The notes beneath the pieces were generated by a model. It was not told the DNA's origin, did not search any database, and worked only from the letters and a program-made list of their open reading frames with translations. Shown here piece by piece: positions 34,539 through 41,978 of a DNA stretch of 64,000 bases; the stretch's first letter is position 1, and each line of letters starts with the position of its first letter. Location of the stretch: positions 1 to 64,000 of the forward strand of contig NZ_JBGSLK010000037.1 of NCBI RefSeq assembly GCF_041740695.1. The letters are read 5' to 3'. This stretch comes from Haliscomenobacter sp041740695 (GTDB taxonomy: Bacteria; Bacteroidota; Bacteroidia; Chitinophagales; Saprospiraceae). The translations under genes were made by a program, and so were the position numbers.

Positions 34539-35570
34539 TTATTCCTCTTCCCTGGGTAGTTCTTTTTGCGCAGCTTTTTCTTCCCGTTCGGCTTCTTCCC
34601 GCTCGGCCCTATCCCGCATCGCCTTGTCCGACTTTTCGTACGCGTTGATGATTTCCTTTACCAGGCGGTGGCGAACCACATCGTCGGCGTTAAGCTCGAC
34701 TTCGGCAATGCCATCTACATGGCGCAAGATCTGGAGCGCCCGGTACAAACCCGATTTTTGGTTAAAAGGCAAATCGATCTGCGACAAGTCGCCAGTGATG
34801 ACACATTGAGCACTGGGCCCAAGGCGCGTCAGGAACATCTTGAGCTGGAGCGTGGAGCAGTTCTGCGCTTCGTCCAGGATGATAAAAGCATTGTCGAGGG
34901 TACGCCCCCGCATGAACGCTAGTGGCGCGATCTCGATGATGCGGTTGGCCATGAATTGCGCCAGTTTGTCCGGGGCTATCATGTCGTCCAGTGCGTCATA
35001 CAGCGGGCGCAGGTAAGGATCGATTTTTTCCTTGAGGTCGCCGGGTAAAAAACCCAGGCTTTCCCCCGCTTCTACTGCCGGGCGCGTCAGGATGATCTTT
35101 TTGACCTTGCGGTTTTTGAGCGCGCGCACAGCCAGGGCAACTGCGGTGTAGGTTTTGCCTGTACCAGCGGGACCTACTGCAAACACAATGTCATTGTGCT
35201 CGGTAGCCTCAACCAATTTTCTTTGGTTTACGGTTTTTGCCCTGATCGGTTTGCCATCGCGGGTGTGCAGGATGGTGCGGTTGTTGTCCGACTCCGGCAA
35301 GCGGGTTTCCCACAGGTTTTCCCCCAGCAATAAGTCTTCTACCGCTTGTGTCGAAAGGGCATGCTGCTCTTTGAGCAACTTGACCATCATTTCGAATTTG
35401 GCTTTGGCAGCCTGGGTGAATTTCTTTTCGCCGGCCAGTTTCAGATTATTACCCCGCGAGGTAATGGTGATTTCTGGAAATGCCTTGCGTAAGAGGTTCA
35501 GTTTTGCGTTGTTTTCCCCGAAAAGTTCCAGTGGATCAACGCCGTCTACGGTTAAAATGATTTCGCTCAA
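34539..35570 (-). CDS. phoH: PhoH-like ATPase
   Basis: The 343-residue protein has an N-terminal domain (~1-100) and a P-loop ATPase core: Walker A GPAGTGKT at 133-140, LTRPAVEAGESLGFLPGDLKEK as the family signature near 161-182, and Walker B ILDEAQN near 231-237. The tail is strongly charged (Glu/Arg/Lys), perhaps a coiled coil. PhoH-like proteins are linked to RNA processing (YbeZ type) and are ATPases of uncertain exact role. The start is TTG at 35570: an in-frame stop lies just upstream with no ATG between, and the N-terminal sequence is conserved. Confidence 0.92.
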   Translation of the reverse strand: MSEIILTVDGVDPLELFGENNAKLNLLRKAFPEITITSRGNNLKLAGEKKFTQAAKAKFEMMVKLLKEQHALSTQAVEDLLLGENLWETRLPESDNNRTILHTRDGKPIRAKTVNQRKLVEATEHNDIVFAVGPAGTGKTYTAVALAVRALKNRKVKKIILTRPAVEAGESLGFLPGDLKEKIDPYLRPLYDALDDMIAPDKLAQFMANRIIEIAPLAFMRGRTLDNAFIILDEAQNCSTLQLKMFLTRLGPSAQCVITGDLSQIDLPFNQKSGLYRALQILRHVDGIAEVELNADDVVRHRLVKEIINAYEKSDKAMRDRAEREEAEREEKAAQKELPREEE

Positions 35571-35575
35571 TAGTC

Positions 35576-35580
35576 CCTCC
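35576..35580 (-). promoter_or_regulatory. Ribosome-binding site for the TTG start of phoH
   Basis: GGAGG on the minus strand lies 5 nt before the TTG at 35570. Strong Shine-Dalgarno sequences are rare in Bacteroidota, so this may compensate for the poor start codon. Confidence 0.6.
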
Positions 35581-35756
35581 GTCGTTTTAGTTTATGAGCA
35601 AAAAGGTTTTAGAAAAGTATTTATATACAAGCAAAGGTTTGAAACAATAATTTTGTTCCATTACTTGCTCAAATCTTGGGTAAAATTAAGATTTTAGCGC
35701 CGATCGAACTAGGATAAAATCATTTTTGTGCCTAAATAAATGGAAAACGCTCTAGG

Positions 35757-36527
35757 ATGGCTATTGTAACTTTGACCACCGATTTTGGCTTACAAGACTA
35801 CTACTCCGCACTGGTCAAAGGTGCTTTGTTGTGTGCTAAACCCGATTTGATGATTGTGGACGTGTCGCACAACATCAACAATTATGACATTGTCCAGGCT
35901 GCTTTTATTCTGCGCAATACCTGGAAAAATTTCCCCGAAGGCAGCATCCATTTGATTGGAGTCAATGATTTGGCCAGCACGGAACAACGCTTTTTGGGGT
36001 TGGAATACGCTGGGCACCATTTTATTGCGCCTGACAATGGCTTGTTTGCCTTGTTGTTTGACCAGTTGGAAGAGCCGGTTTATTCCTTACCAGTGCCCGA
36101 GGCCAGTGTTTTTCCCATCAAAGATGTCTTTGCTCAAACGGTTTGGCACCTGACCCAAGGCCAAAAATTCGAAGCGTTTGCCGAGCCCATCACCGATATG
36201 GTACAACGGATCACTTTCCAACCCGTGATCAGTCCCAATCGCATCCGGGGCGCGGTCATTTACATCGATCAGTACGAAAATGTGATCAGCAACATCAGTC
36301 GGGAATTGTTCGAACGGATCGGCAAGAACCGCGAATTTGAGCTGTACTTCAAACGCCATGACCCCATCCTCAAATTGAGTCGCAATTATTTCGATGTCGC
36401 CGTAGGTGAAACCCTCTGCCTGATCAACTCTGCCGATTACCTGGAATTGGCCATCAACATGGGCAAAGCGAGTAGCATGCTGGGGTTGAAATTGGAAGAT
36501 ACGATCCAAATTGACTTTAAAAATTAG
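35757..36527 (+). CDS. SAM hydroxide adenosyltransferase family (DUF62)
   Basis: The 256-residue protein shows the DUF62 pattern from its first residues: MAIVTLTTDFGLQDYYSALVKG, VDVSHNINNYD, AAFIL, HLIGVND near residue 65, Arg in EQRFLGLEYAGHHFIAPDNGLF, and RIRGAVIYIDQYENVISNI in the C-terminal domain. These enzymes hydrolyse SAM to adenosine and methionine with water or hydroxide. The fluorinase and chlorinase of actinobacteria are relatives. Asp, Arg and His residues associated with hydrolysis (D of VND, R of EQR, H of HHF) appear kept. It is followed after 5 bp by a small monooxygenase-like gene. Confidence 0.9.
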   Translation: MAIVTLTTDFGLQDYYSALVKGALLCAKPDLMIVDVSHNINNYDIVQAAFILRNTWKNFPEGSIHLIGVNDLASTEQRFLGLEYAGHHFIAPDNGLFALLFDQLEEPVYSLPVPEASVFPIKDVFAQTVWHLTQGQKFEAFAEPITDMVQRITFQPVISPNRIRGAVIYIDQYENVISNISRELFERIGKNREFELYFKRHDPILKLSRNYFDVAVGETLCLINSADYLELAINMGKASSMLGLKLEDTIQIDFKN

Positions 36528-36532
36528 CTTTT

Positions 36533-36826
36533 ATGCTGAAACGAATGGTGAAAATGACCTTCCAAAAAGACCGTATTGCGGACTTCCTGGTCATTTTTGA
36601 AGACAGTAAGAACCTGATTCGCAATTTCCCTGGCTGCCAACACTTGGAACTTTTACACCTGGAAGACCAACCCGAGGTGATGTTCACCTTTAGCCTCTGG
36701 GATGGCCCCGAAGCATTAGAAGTGTATCGGCAGTCGGACTTGTTTCGAAATACCTGGAGCAAGACGAAGGTTTTGTTTGCAGGGAAGCCAGAAGCCTGGA
36801 GTATGAGGGTGGCAGCTGAGGTGTGA
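36533..36826 (+). CDS. Antibiotic biosynthesis monooxygenase (ABM) family protein
   Basis: The 97-residue protein is one dimeric alpha-beta barrel of the ABM/DUF4188 sort: MVKMTFQKDRIADFLVIF, NFPGCQHLELLHLEDQPEVMFTFSLWDGPEALEVYRQS, typical of the family. Some members bind heme or degrade it, others are cofactor-free monooxygenases; most small bacterial ones have no assigned reaction. It starts 5 bp after the SAM hydroxide adenosyltransferase gene, so the two are one transcription unit. It is convergent with the paa operon, with only 13 bp between. Confidence 0.8.
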   Translation: MLKRMVKMTFQKDRIADFLVIFEDSKNLIRNFPGCQHLELLHLEDQPEVMFTFSLWDGPEALEVYRQSDLFRNTWSKTKVLFAGKPEAWSMRVAAEV

Positions 36827-36839
36827 AATCGAAGTTGGC

Positions 36840-37967
36840 CTATTTCATCCGCCGAAGCCCCGCACTACAGCGATACCGTTCCTCATGATAATAAGCAAAT
36901 AAGTCATCCATCGATTGTACACAATGGGCAATGCTCCATTTTTCCGCCCATTCTAGGGGCCCTTTGGGGAAGTTCATCCCCTTCATCATCGCCAAATCGA
37001 TGTCCTCCCGCGAAGCAATATTCCAATGCAGTGCATCGGCCGCTTCATTGATGAGCATCATTAGAATGCGTTCAAAAACCTGTTGCAATAAAACTTCATC
37101 GGTGCTAGCCTTGGGCATTTCCCGACTGTAATCATAAAAGCCCCGACCTGTTTTTTTACCCCAATAGCCTGCTTCAAACAATCGTTTTTGGGAAAAAGAA
37201 GGCCGGTAACGCGGCTCCTGGTAACAACTTTGGTACAAACTCTCGGTCACCCGAAAATTCACATCGTGGCCAATGAAGTCCATCAATTGGAAAGGGCCCA
37301 TGCGGAAGCCACCCAGGCTGGTCATGGCTGCATCAATGGTGGCACAATCGGCAATTCCTTCGTCCAGAATGCGTATAGCCTCGGTATAATAAGGGCGGGC
37401 AATGCGGTTGACGATGAAACCAGGGGTGTCTTTGGCCACCACGGGCATTTTCCCCCAGCGCTCCAACTCTTCTTTTACCCAATCCAGCCATTGTTCATTT
37501 GTCTGAATCGCCGGGATCACTTCCACCAATTGCATCAAAGGTACCGGGTTAAAAAAGTGCATACCCAACACCCGTTCGGGCCGCTCACAACTGGCGGCGA
37601 TGGCACTCACGGAAAGTGAAGAAGTATTGGTGGCCAAAAGGCAGGAGGGGTTGACTACTTTTTCCAAACGGCTGAACAATTCTTGTTTGATGGTCAAATC
37701 CTCTACAATGGCTTCGATGACCCAGTCGCAGGGACGAAATTTTTCCAACTGATCCACCCAGGCGATGCGTTGCATAGTGGCCATGACCGCAGTGGGGTTT
37801 GAGCGGCCTTTTTCCACTTCTTTTTGTAGGCTTTGGTCAATTCGGGCCAAAGCTTGTTGGCCAACCTGGGGTTGTGCATCGTACAAAAAGACCTCATGAC
37901 CAGCTTGAGCCGCTACTTGAGCAATCCCTGCTCCCATGGTTCCAGTTCCTACTATTCCTATTTTCAT
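36840..37967 (-). CDS. paaH: 3-hydroxyacyl-CoA dehydrogenase, probably of phenylacetate catabolism
   Basis: The chosen start at 37967 gives 375 residues beginning MKIGIVGTGTMGAGIAQ; the longer frame reads into the upstream gene. NAD domain ~1-185 has GTGTMG, TNTSSLSVSAI and the catalytic His in MHFFNPVPLMQLVEVI, followed by GKMPVVAKDTPGFIVNR. Two C-terminal helical domains (with FRMGPFQLMDFIG, then FPKGPLEWAEKW) follow as in PaaH and FadB. It oxidises a 3-hydroxyacyl-CoA to the 3-oxo form, here probably 3-hydroxyadipyl-CoA. It is the last gene of the paa operon, 4 bp after paaD. General fatty acid beta-oxidation is the alternative role. Confidence 0.87.
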   Translation of the reverse strand: MKIGIVGTGTMGAGIAQVAAQAGHEVFLYDAQPQVGQQALARIDQSLQKEVEKGRSNPTAVMATMQRIAWVDQLEKFRPCDWVIEAIVEDLTIKQELFSRLEKVVNPSCLLATNTSSLSVSAIAASCERPERVLGMHFFNPVPLMQLVEVIPAIQTNEQWLDWVKEELERWGKMPVVAKDTPGFIVNRIARPYYTEAIRILDEGIADCATIDAAMTSLGGFRMGPFQLMDFIGHDVNFRVTESLYQSCYQEPRYRPSFSQKRLFEAGYWGKKTGRGFYDYSREMPKASTDEVLLQQVFERILMMLINEAADALHWNIASREDIDLAMMKGMNFPKGPLEWAEKWSIAHCVQSMDDLFAYYHEERYRCSAGLRRMK

Positions 37968-37971
37968 TCGT

Positions 37972-38463
37972 CTAGCGCAAGCATTTGAAATAATCGAAGG
38001 GCTCCAGGCATTCCTCGCAGCGGTACAGCGCCTTGCAGGCCGTGGAACCAAAGCGGCTCAGCATAATGGTATGTTGGGAGCTACACTGTGGGCAAGATAC
38101 GATTGGCTCGGCACCAAACAAAGCTTTGGTGCTGGTGAGTGGTTCAACCGGGGGGGCAATGCCGTAGGCCAGGAGTTTTTGTTTGCCTGCTTCGGAAAGC
38201 CAATCTGTTGTCCAAGCAGGTTGCAGAATCAAACTTACTTTTACCATTTTGTATCCCACTTGTTCCAAAGCGCTCTTGATGTCCAGGGCGATGGTATCCA
38301 TAGCCGGGCAGCCGGAGTAGGTAGGGGTGATTTTGATTTCCAGGCCTGTTTCATTTTGCGCTACGCTGCGCACAACGCCTAGGTCTACCACGCTGAGGAC
38401 CGGGATTTCCGGGTCGTGGACGGATTCCAGGATTTGCCAGATGTCGTGATCGTTTTTTTGCAT
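37972..38463 (-). CDS. paaD: Phenylacetyl-CoA epoxidase accessory subunit PaaD
   Basis: The start at 38463 gives 163 residues (MQKNDHDIWQIL). The N-terminal ~90 residues are an MIP18/DUF59-type domain (SVHDPEIPVLSVVDLGVVRSV, TYSGCPAMDTI with a conserved Cys). The C-terminal part is a zinc ribbon (CPQCSS and CEECLEPF). PaaD resembles Fe-S assembly factors and is needed for epoxidase activity, probably for metal-centre maturation. It lies 16 bp after paaC and before paaH in the same operon. Confidence 0.92.
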   Translation of the reverse strand: MQKNDHDIWQILESVHDPEIPVLSVVDLGVVRSVAQNETGLEIKITPTYSGCPAMDTIALDIKSALEQVGYKMVKVSLILQPAWTTDWLSEAGKQKLLAYGIAPPVEPLTSTKALFGAEPIVSCPQCSSQHTIMLSRFGSTACKALYRCEECLEPFDYFKCLR

Positions 38464-38479
38464 TTTATATTTGATATCG

Positions 38480-39262
38480 TCACCATTCACAATTGGGGTA
38501 AGCCCGTTGTAAAAATTGCATTTCGGCCAACAAGAAGCCCAGGTGCTCGGTATGTATGCCATTTTTACCCCCTTTTTGCATCCAGGCCCGATTGGGAATT
38601 TCAAGGGTAGCTTCCGCCAAAACGGCTTGAACTTGTTGTTCCCACAAAGGGCGGATCAAACTCAAATCGGGCGTTAGGCCCATTACCGCAAGCAGTTGAT
38701 CGGTCGCATTTGGAGTCGTCAACTCTCCGGTGAACTCCCACAATTCCCGCAATGCATTTTCCATCCGCCGATGGCTTTCCTCGATACCATCCCCCAGGCG
38801 GATCACCCATTCTGAAGACCATTTTAGATGATAGGTAGCTTCTTTGAGGGATTTGATGGCAATATTGGCTACGTTTTCATCTCCAGATTCCGTCAAGGCC
38901 TGTAAATAATGGTAATGGTAGGCGTCGAAAAAAAACTGCCGCAGTACAGTCTGCCCAAAATCACCATTGGGCACTTCCACCAGCAACAAATTTCGATATT
39001 GACCAGCGTCGCGGAGATAGGCTAAATCGTCTTCACTTTGCCCTTGTCCAAGTTGGGTTGCTGCCAATTGGTACCAGTTGCGTGCTTGCCCGATCAGGTC
39101 CAGCGCCAGATTGGACATTGCAATGTCCTGCTCCAGGATCGGTCCATGCCCACACCATTCCGACAGGCGGTGCCCCAAAACCAGGCTCGTATCAGCCATG
39201 CGTAGCAAAAAATCACTCAGCGCGGCATTTACTTCCTCGGGATAACGATTGGCCACAAACAT
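38480..39262 (-). CDS. paaC: Phenylacetyl-CoA epoxidase structural subunit PaaC
   Basis: The 260-residue protein is a ferritin-like four-helix bundle resembling PaaA but without the di-iron residues in proper order. Motifs: LGHRLSEWCGHGPILEQDIAMSNLALDLIGQAR, AYLRDAGQYRNLLLVE, FFFDAYHYHYLQAL and KEATYHLKWSSEW. PaaC pairs with PaaA in the (PaaAC)2 core that converts phenylacetyl-CoA to the 1,2-epoxide. It is located directly after paaB (9 bp) and before paaD. Confidence 0.94.
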   Translation of the reverse strand: MFVANRYPEEVNAALSDFLLRMADTSLVLGHRLSEWCGHGPILEQDIAMSNLALDLIGQARNWYQLAATQLGQGQSEDDLAYLRDAGQYRNLLLVEVPNGDFGQTVLRQFFFDAYHYHYLQALTESGDENVANIAIKSLKEATYHLKWSSEWVIRLGDGIEESHRRMENALRELWEFTGELTTPNATDQLLAVMGLTPDLSLIRPLWEQQVQAVLAEATLEIPNRAWMQKGGKNGIHTEHLGFLLAEMQFLQRAYPNCEW

Positions 39263-39271
39263 AGTCCAGCT

Positions 39272-39556
39272 TTAAATGTGGGTGAGTGAATCGGGTACTT
39301 CATAAAAAGTCGGATGCCTGTAAGCCTTGTCGTCAGCCGGATCAAAAAAGGCTTCTTGTTCGTCCGGGTTTGAGGCGTGAATGTGTTTCGACTCCACCAC
39401 CCAAATGCTCACGCCTTCCCGGCGACGGGTATACACATCTCTGGCGTTTTCCATCGCCATTTGTGCGTCGGCAGCATGTAGGCTTCCCACGTGTTTGTGG
39501 TCAAGCCCTTGTTTGCTGCGGATGAAGACTTCCCAAAGGGGCCATTGTGTGTCCAT
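39272..39556 (-). CDS. paaB: Phenylacetyl-CoA epoxidase subunit PaaB
   Basis: From the ATG at 39556 the product is 94 residues, the normal PaaB length (MDTQWPLWEVFIRSKQGL, then HVGSLHAADAQMAMENARDVYTRR). A longer open frame to 39658 reads through the heptamer array as repeated SLFTFHF and is rejected. PaaB is a structural subunit that links the PaaA-PaaC heterodimers. It begins seven bases downstream of the GTGAAAA array, which fills most of the paaA-paaB gap. Confidence 0.94.
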   Translation of the reverse strand: MDTQWPLWEVFIRSKQGLDHKHVGSLHAADAQMAMENARDVYTRRREGVSIWVVESKHIHASNPDEQEAFFDPADDKAYRHPTFYEVPDSLTHI

Positions 39557-39562
39557 AAGAAA

Positions 39563-39611
39563 GTGAAAAGTGAAAAGTGAAAAGTGAAAAGTGAAAAGTG
39601 AAAAGTGAAAA
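39563..39611. repeat. Tandem heptamer array GTGAAAA, seven copies
   Basis: Seven exact copies of GTGAAAA (TTTTCAC on the coding strand) end just before the paaB ATG. The same heptamer occurs in inverted orientation at the 3' end of paaA (39692-39719) and at 49571. In paa mRNA the two arrays can pair. Confidence 0.9.
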
Positions 39612-39691
39612 AAATGTGCTTTCACTTTAATTCCAAACTTTAAACTCAGAAAAATCAATTCAAGCAGTTGAAAAACGAATGGTGTACCAGC

Positions 39692-39719
39692 TTTTCACTT
39701 TTCACTTTTCACTTTTCGC
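39692..39719. repeat. Inverted heptamer array overlapping the paaA stop
   Basis: Three exact TTTTCAC units and one variant TTTTCGC overlap the last codons and stop of paaA (stop at 39695-39697). They are inverted relative to the seven-copy array 80 bp away. Confidence 0.85.
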
Positions 39720-40642
39720 TTATTGGCGTATGCCGTTGCTGCCTCCCGCACCCATTCCCCTTCCTCATGCGCCTTGCGGCGAGCTTCCAGTCGTTGGCGA
39801 TTGCAAGGGCCATTGCCTTTGACTACTTCCCAAAATTCGTCCCAGTTGATGGGCCCAAAATCGTAGTGGCCGCGGGCTTCGTTCCATTTTAGTTCCGAAT
39901 CGGGGATACTCAAACCGAGGTATTCTGCCTGGGGTACGGTCGCGTCCACAAATTTTTGCCGCAACTCATCATTCGTAAATCGTTTGATTTTCCACTGCAT
40001 GGACAGCGCCGTGTTGGGCGATTCGTCGTCTTTGGGGCCAAACATCATCAGTACGGGCCACCACCAGCGGTTGAGCGCATCCTGGGCCATGGCGCGTTGT
40101 GCTTCTGAGCCTTTGGCGAGGGTCATCATGATTTCGTAACCCTGGCGCTGGTGAAAACTTTCTTCCTTACAAATCCGCACCATGGCTCGGGCGTAAGGGC
40201 CATAAGAAGTGCGGCATAAAGGCACCTGATTCATGATGGCTGCCCCATCTACCAGCCAACCAATCACCCCCATATCTGCCCAGGAGAGGGTGGGGTAATT
40301 AAAAATGCTGGAATATTTGGCCTTGCCGCTGTGCAGGTCATCGATCATTTGTTCCCGGCTGGTGCCCAGGGTTTCGGCGGCGCTGTAGAGGTACAATCCA
40401 TGCCCGGCTTCATCCTGCACTTTGGCCAGGAGCACGGCTTTGCGCCGCAAGGATGGAGCTCGGGTGATCCAGTTTCCTTCCGGCAGCATCCCGACGATTT
40501 CGGAATGGGCGTGCTGGGAAATTTGCCGAATGAGGGTACGCCGATAAGGCTCGGGCATCCAGTCTTTGGGCTCGATGCGCTGGTCTTCGGCAACCCGCAG
40601 GTCGAATTGGGTTTGTAAATCCAGATGAGCTACCATGGTCAT
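39695..40642 (-). CDS. paaA: Phenylacetyl-CoA epoxidase catalytic subunit PaaA
   Basis: The 315-residue protein is the catalytic di-iron subunit. The ferritin-like core shows the iron-ligand motifs VQDEAGHGLYLYSAAE (ExxH type) and ICKEESFHQRQGYEIM, with EIVGMLPEGNWITRAPSLRRK before them. It inserts one oxygen atom into phenylacetyl-CoA to make the ring epoxide. Start is ATG at 40642, with another at 40636. The C-terminus (KRKVKSEK) is written by the heptamer array, so it is a poorly conserved tail. It lies 4 bp after paaE and before paaB. Confidence 0.95.
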   Translation of the reverse strand: MTMVAHLDLQTQFDLRVAEDQRIEPKDWMPEPYRRTLIRQISQHAHSEIVGMLPEGNWITRAPSLRRKAVLLAKVQDEAGHGLYLYSAAETLGTSREQMIDDLHSGKAKYSSIFNYPTLSWADMGVIGWLVDGAAIMNQVPLCRTSYGPYARAMVRICKEESFHQRQGYEIMMTLAKGSEAQRAMAQDALNRWWWPVLMMFGPKDDESPNTALSMQWKIKRFTNDELRQKFVDATVPQAEYLGLSIPDSELKWNEARGHYDFGPINWDEFWEVVKGNGPCNRQRLEARRKAHEEGEWVREAATAYANKRKVKSEK

Positions 40643-40646
40643 TTAT

Positions 40647-41711
40647 TTATTTTGCATCAAAATCCAAAGTCACCTGCTCCGAGCGCGGGTGGCTTTGACA
40701 AGTCAAAACATACCCTGCGGCAACTTCATCCGCTTCGAGGGCATAATTGACTTGCATTTTCACCTCCCCCGACAATACCTTGGCCCGACAAGTGCAACAA
40801 ACGCCACCCTTGCAGGCAAAGGGTAAATCAGCGCCACTGCGCAAAGCCACTTCCAGCACACTTTCTCCATCGTAGGCAACGGGGATTTCAAAAATGCTGC
40901 CATCCAGGTGGATTTTGACTTTGCTTAATGGGCCTTTAATTTCGTTGATTGGAATGGGTTTGGGGGCATTGTTTTTTACACCAAACAATTCAAAGTGAAT
41001 TTTTTGGGGATCAAGCGCGGCTTCAATCAAGGTTTGTTTTATAGTATGGATCATGTCTTCAGGGCCACAAATAAAAGTTTGGTCAATTCTATCGAGGGGG
41101 ATCAGTTTTTGAAAAAATGAGCGACATTTTTCCGCATCAATTCGCCCATGGAATAAGGCAGCATCAACCATTTCTTTACTTAAGATGTGGTATATGCTCA
41201 GACGCCCCATGTAGCGGTTTTTCAAGGCTGCCAATTCTGCTTTGAAGAGAATGGAATGCCGGTTTTGATTGCCATAGAGCAAAATAAAACGGCTTTGCGG
41301 TTGGGTAGCGAGTACCGTTTTGAGGATGGATAGGATAGGGGTGATGCCACTTCCGGCGGCGAAGGCAAGGTAGGTTTGGGCATCCTGACCTTCAATTTGT
41401 TGGCCAAATCTGCCCATCGGGGGCATGACCTCGATGGTGTCTCCAACCTTTAAATGCTCATTTGCAAAAGTAGAAAACAGACCTCCGGGTACTTTTTTGA
41501 TGGCCACCCGCCATTCCTGGTCAAGGGGGCTACTACAAATAGAATAAGAGCGACGGATTTCTTCACCGTGCAAATTCACCCTAAAAGACAGGCATTGACC
41601 TGCCGAAAACTGGAATTGCTCCTGAAGTTCAGCCGGTATATGGATGGCAACGGAGACACAATCAGTGGTCTCACGGCGGATATCGGCGACTTTTAAGGTG
41701 TGAAATTTCAT
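40647..41711 (-). CDS. paaE: Phenylacetyl-CoA epoxidase reductase PaaE
   Basis: The start at 41711 gives 354 residues (MKFHTLKVADIRRE); a frame starting at 41759 is read from the palindromic repeat. The N-terminal FAD domain has RSYSICSSP and GGLFSTF, the NAD domain has FAAGSGITPILSIL and CGPEDMI, and the C-terminal plant-type [2Fe-2S] ferredoxin has CKGGVCCTC with a distant Cys in VLTCQSHP. It takes electrons from NADPH to the PaaA di-iron centre. In this operon the reductase gene is first, not fifth as in the E. coli naming order. Confidence 0.94.
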   Translation of the reverse strand: MKFHTLKVADIRRETTDCVSVAIHIPAELQEQFQFSAGQCLSFRVNLHGEEIRRSYSICSSPLDQEWRVAIKKVPGGLFSTFANEHLKVGDTIEVMPPMGRFGQQIEGQDAQTYLAFAAGSGITPILSILKTVLATQPQSRFILLYGNQNRHSILFKAELAALKNRYMGRLSIYHILSKEMVDAALFHGRIDAEKCRSFFQKLIPLDRIDQTFICGPEDMIHTIKQTLIEAALDPQKIHFELFGVKNNAPKPIPINEIKGPLSKVKIHLDGSIFEIPVAYDGESVLEVALRSGADLPFACKGGVCCTCRAKVLSGEVKMQVNYALEADEVAAGYVLTCQSHPRSEQVTLDFDAK

Positions 41712-41735
41712 GTTTCTTTTCCTGATGCGGCAAAA

Positions 41736-41848
41736 GGGCGTTAAAAAATAAGTGTTCATTTTGCCAAAGGATTAGATGAGGAAACGATTCATTTCAAGTG
41801 TCTTATCTAATCCTTTGGCTCAAGAAAAATGGACACTTATTTTTGCCC
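41736..41848 (+). repeat. Palindromic promoter-bearing repeat, family 1, copy 3
   Basis: Same orientation as copy 1. The left end reads GGGCGTTAAAAAATAAGTG and the right end CACTTATTTTTGCCC. It lies between divergent paaE and aroB, with its promoter end toward aroB. Confidence 0.92.
41814..41845 (+). promoter_or_regulatory. Promoter in repeat copy 3, facing aroB
   Basis: TTTG (41814-41817), a 20-nt spacer and TATTTTTG (41838-41845) match the Bacteroidota promoter exactly. The aroB ATG at 41979 is 133 nt on. Confidence 0.55.
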
Positions 41849-41873
41849 ACTGCAAGTTAAGGGGATTTTATAA

Positions 41874-41889
41874 ACTAACAAACGTTAGT
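41874..41889. promoter_or_regulatory. Possible operator palindrome between paaE and aroB
   Basis: ACTAAC-AAAC-GTTAGT is a perfect 6-4-6 inverted repeat. It is overlapped by TACGTTTTTG, a near match to a -7 box. The pattern resembles binding sites of TetR-type regulators such as PaaR, but no regulator gene is in view. Confidence 0.3.
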
Positions 41890-41978
41890 ACGTTTTTGTT
41901 TTTAGCAAAAAAAATGGATTCAGGTGTGTGAAAATGGGAGAATGGCCTACTTTTATTTTTTTAATTTCATTGAAGCAC

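Noticed and set aside
39557..39658. 34-residue N-terminal extension of PaaB
   Set aside because: It is read from the heptamer array (SLFTFHF repeated), and PaaB is normally about 95 residues.
39563..39719. CRISPR array
   Set aside because: The units are 7 bp with no spacers; no cas genes are present.
41712..41759. Longer start of paaE at 41759
   Set aside because: The added codons come from repeat copy 3; PaaE proteins start near MKFHTL.
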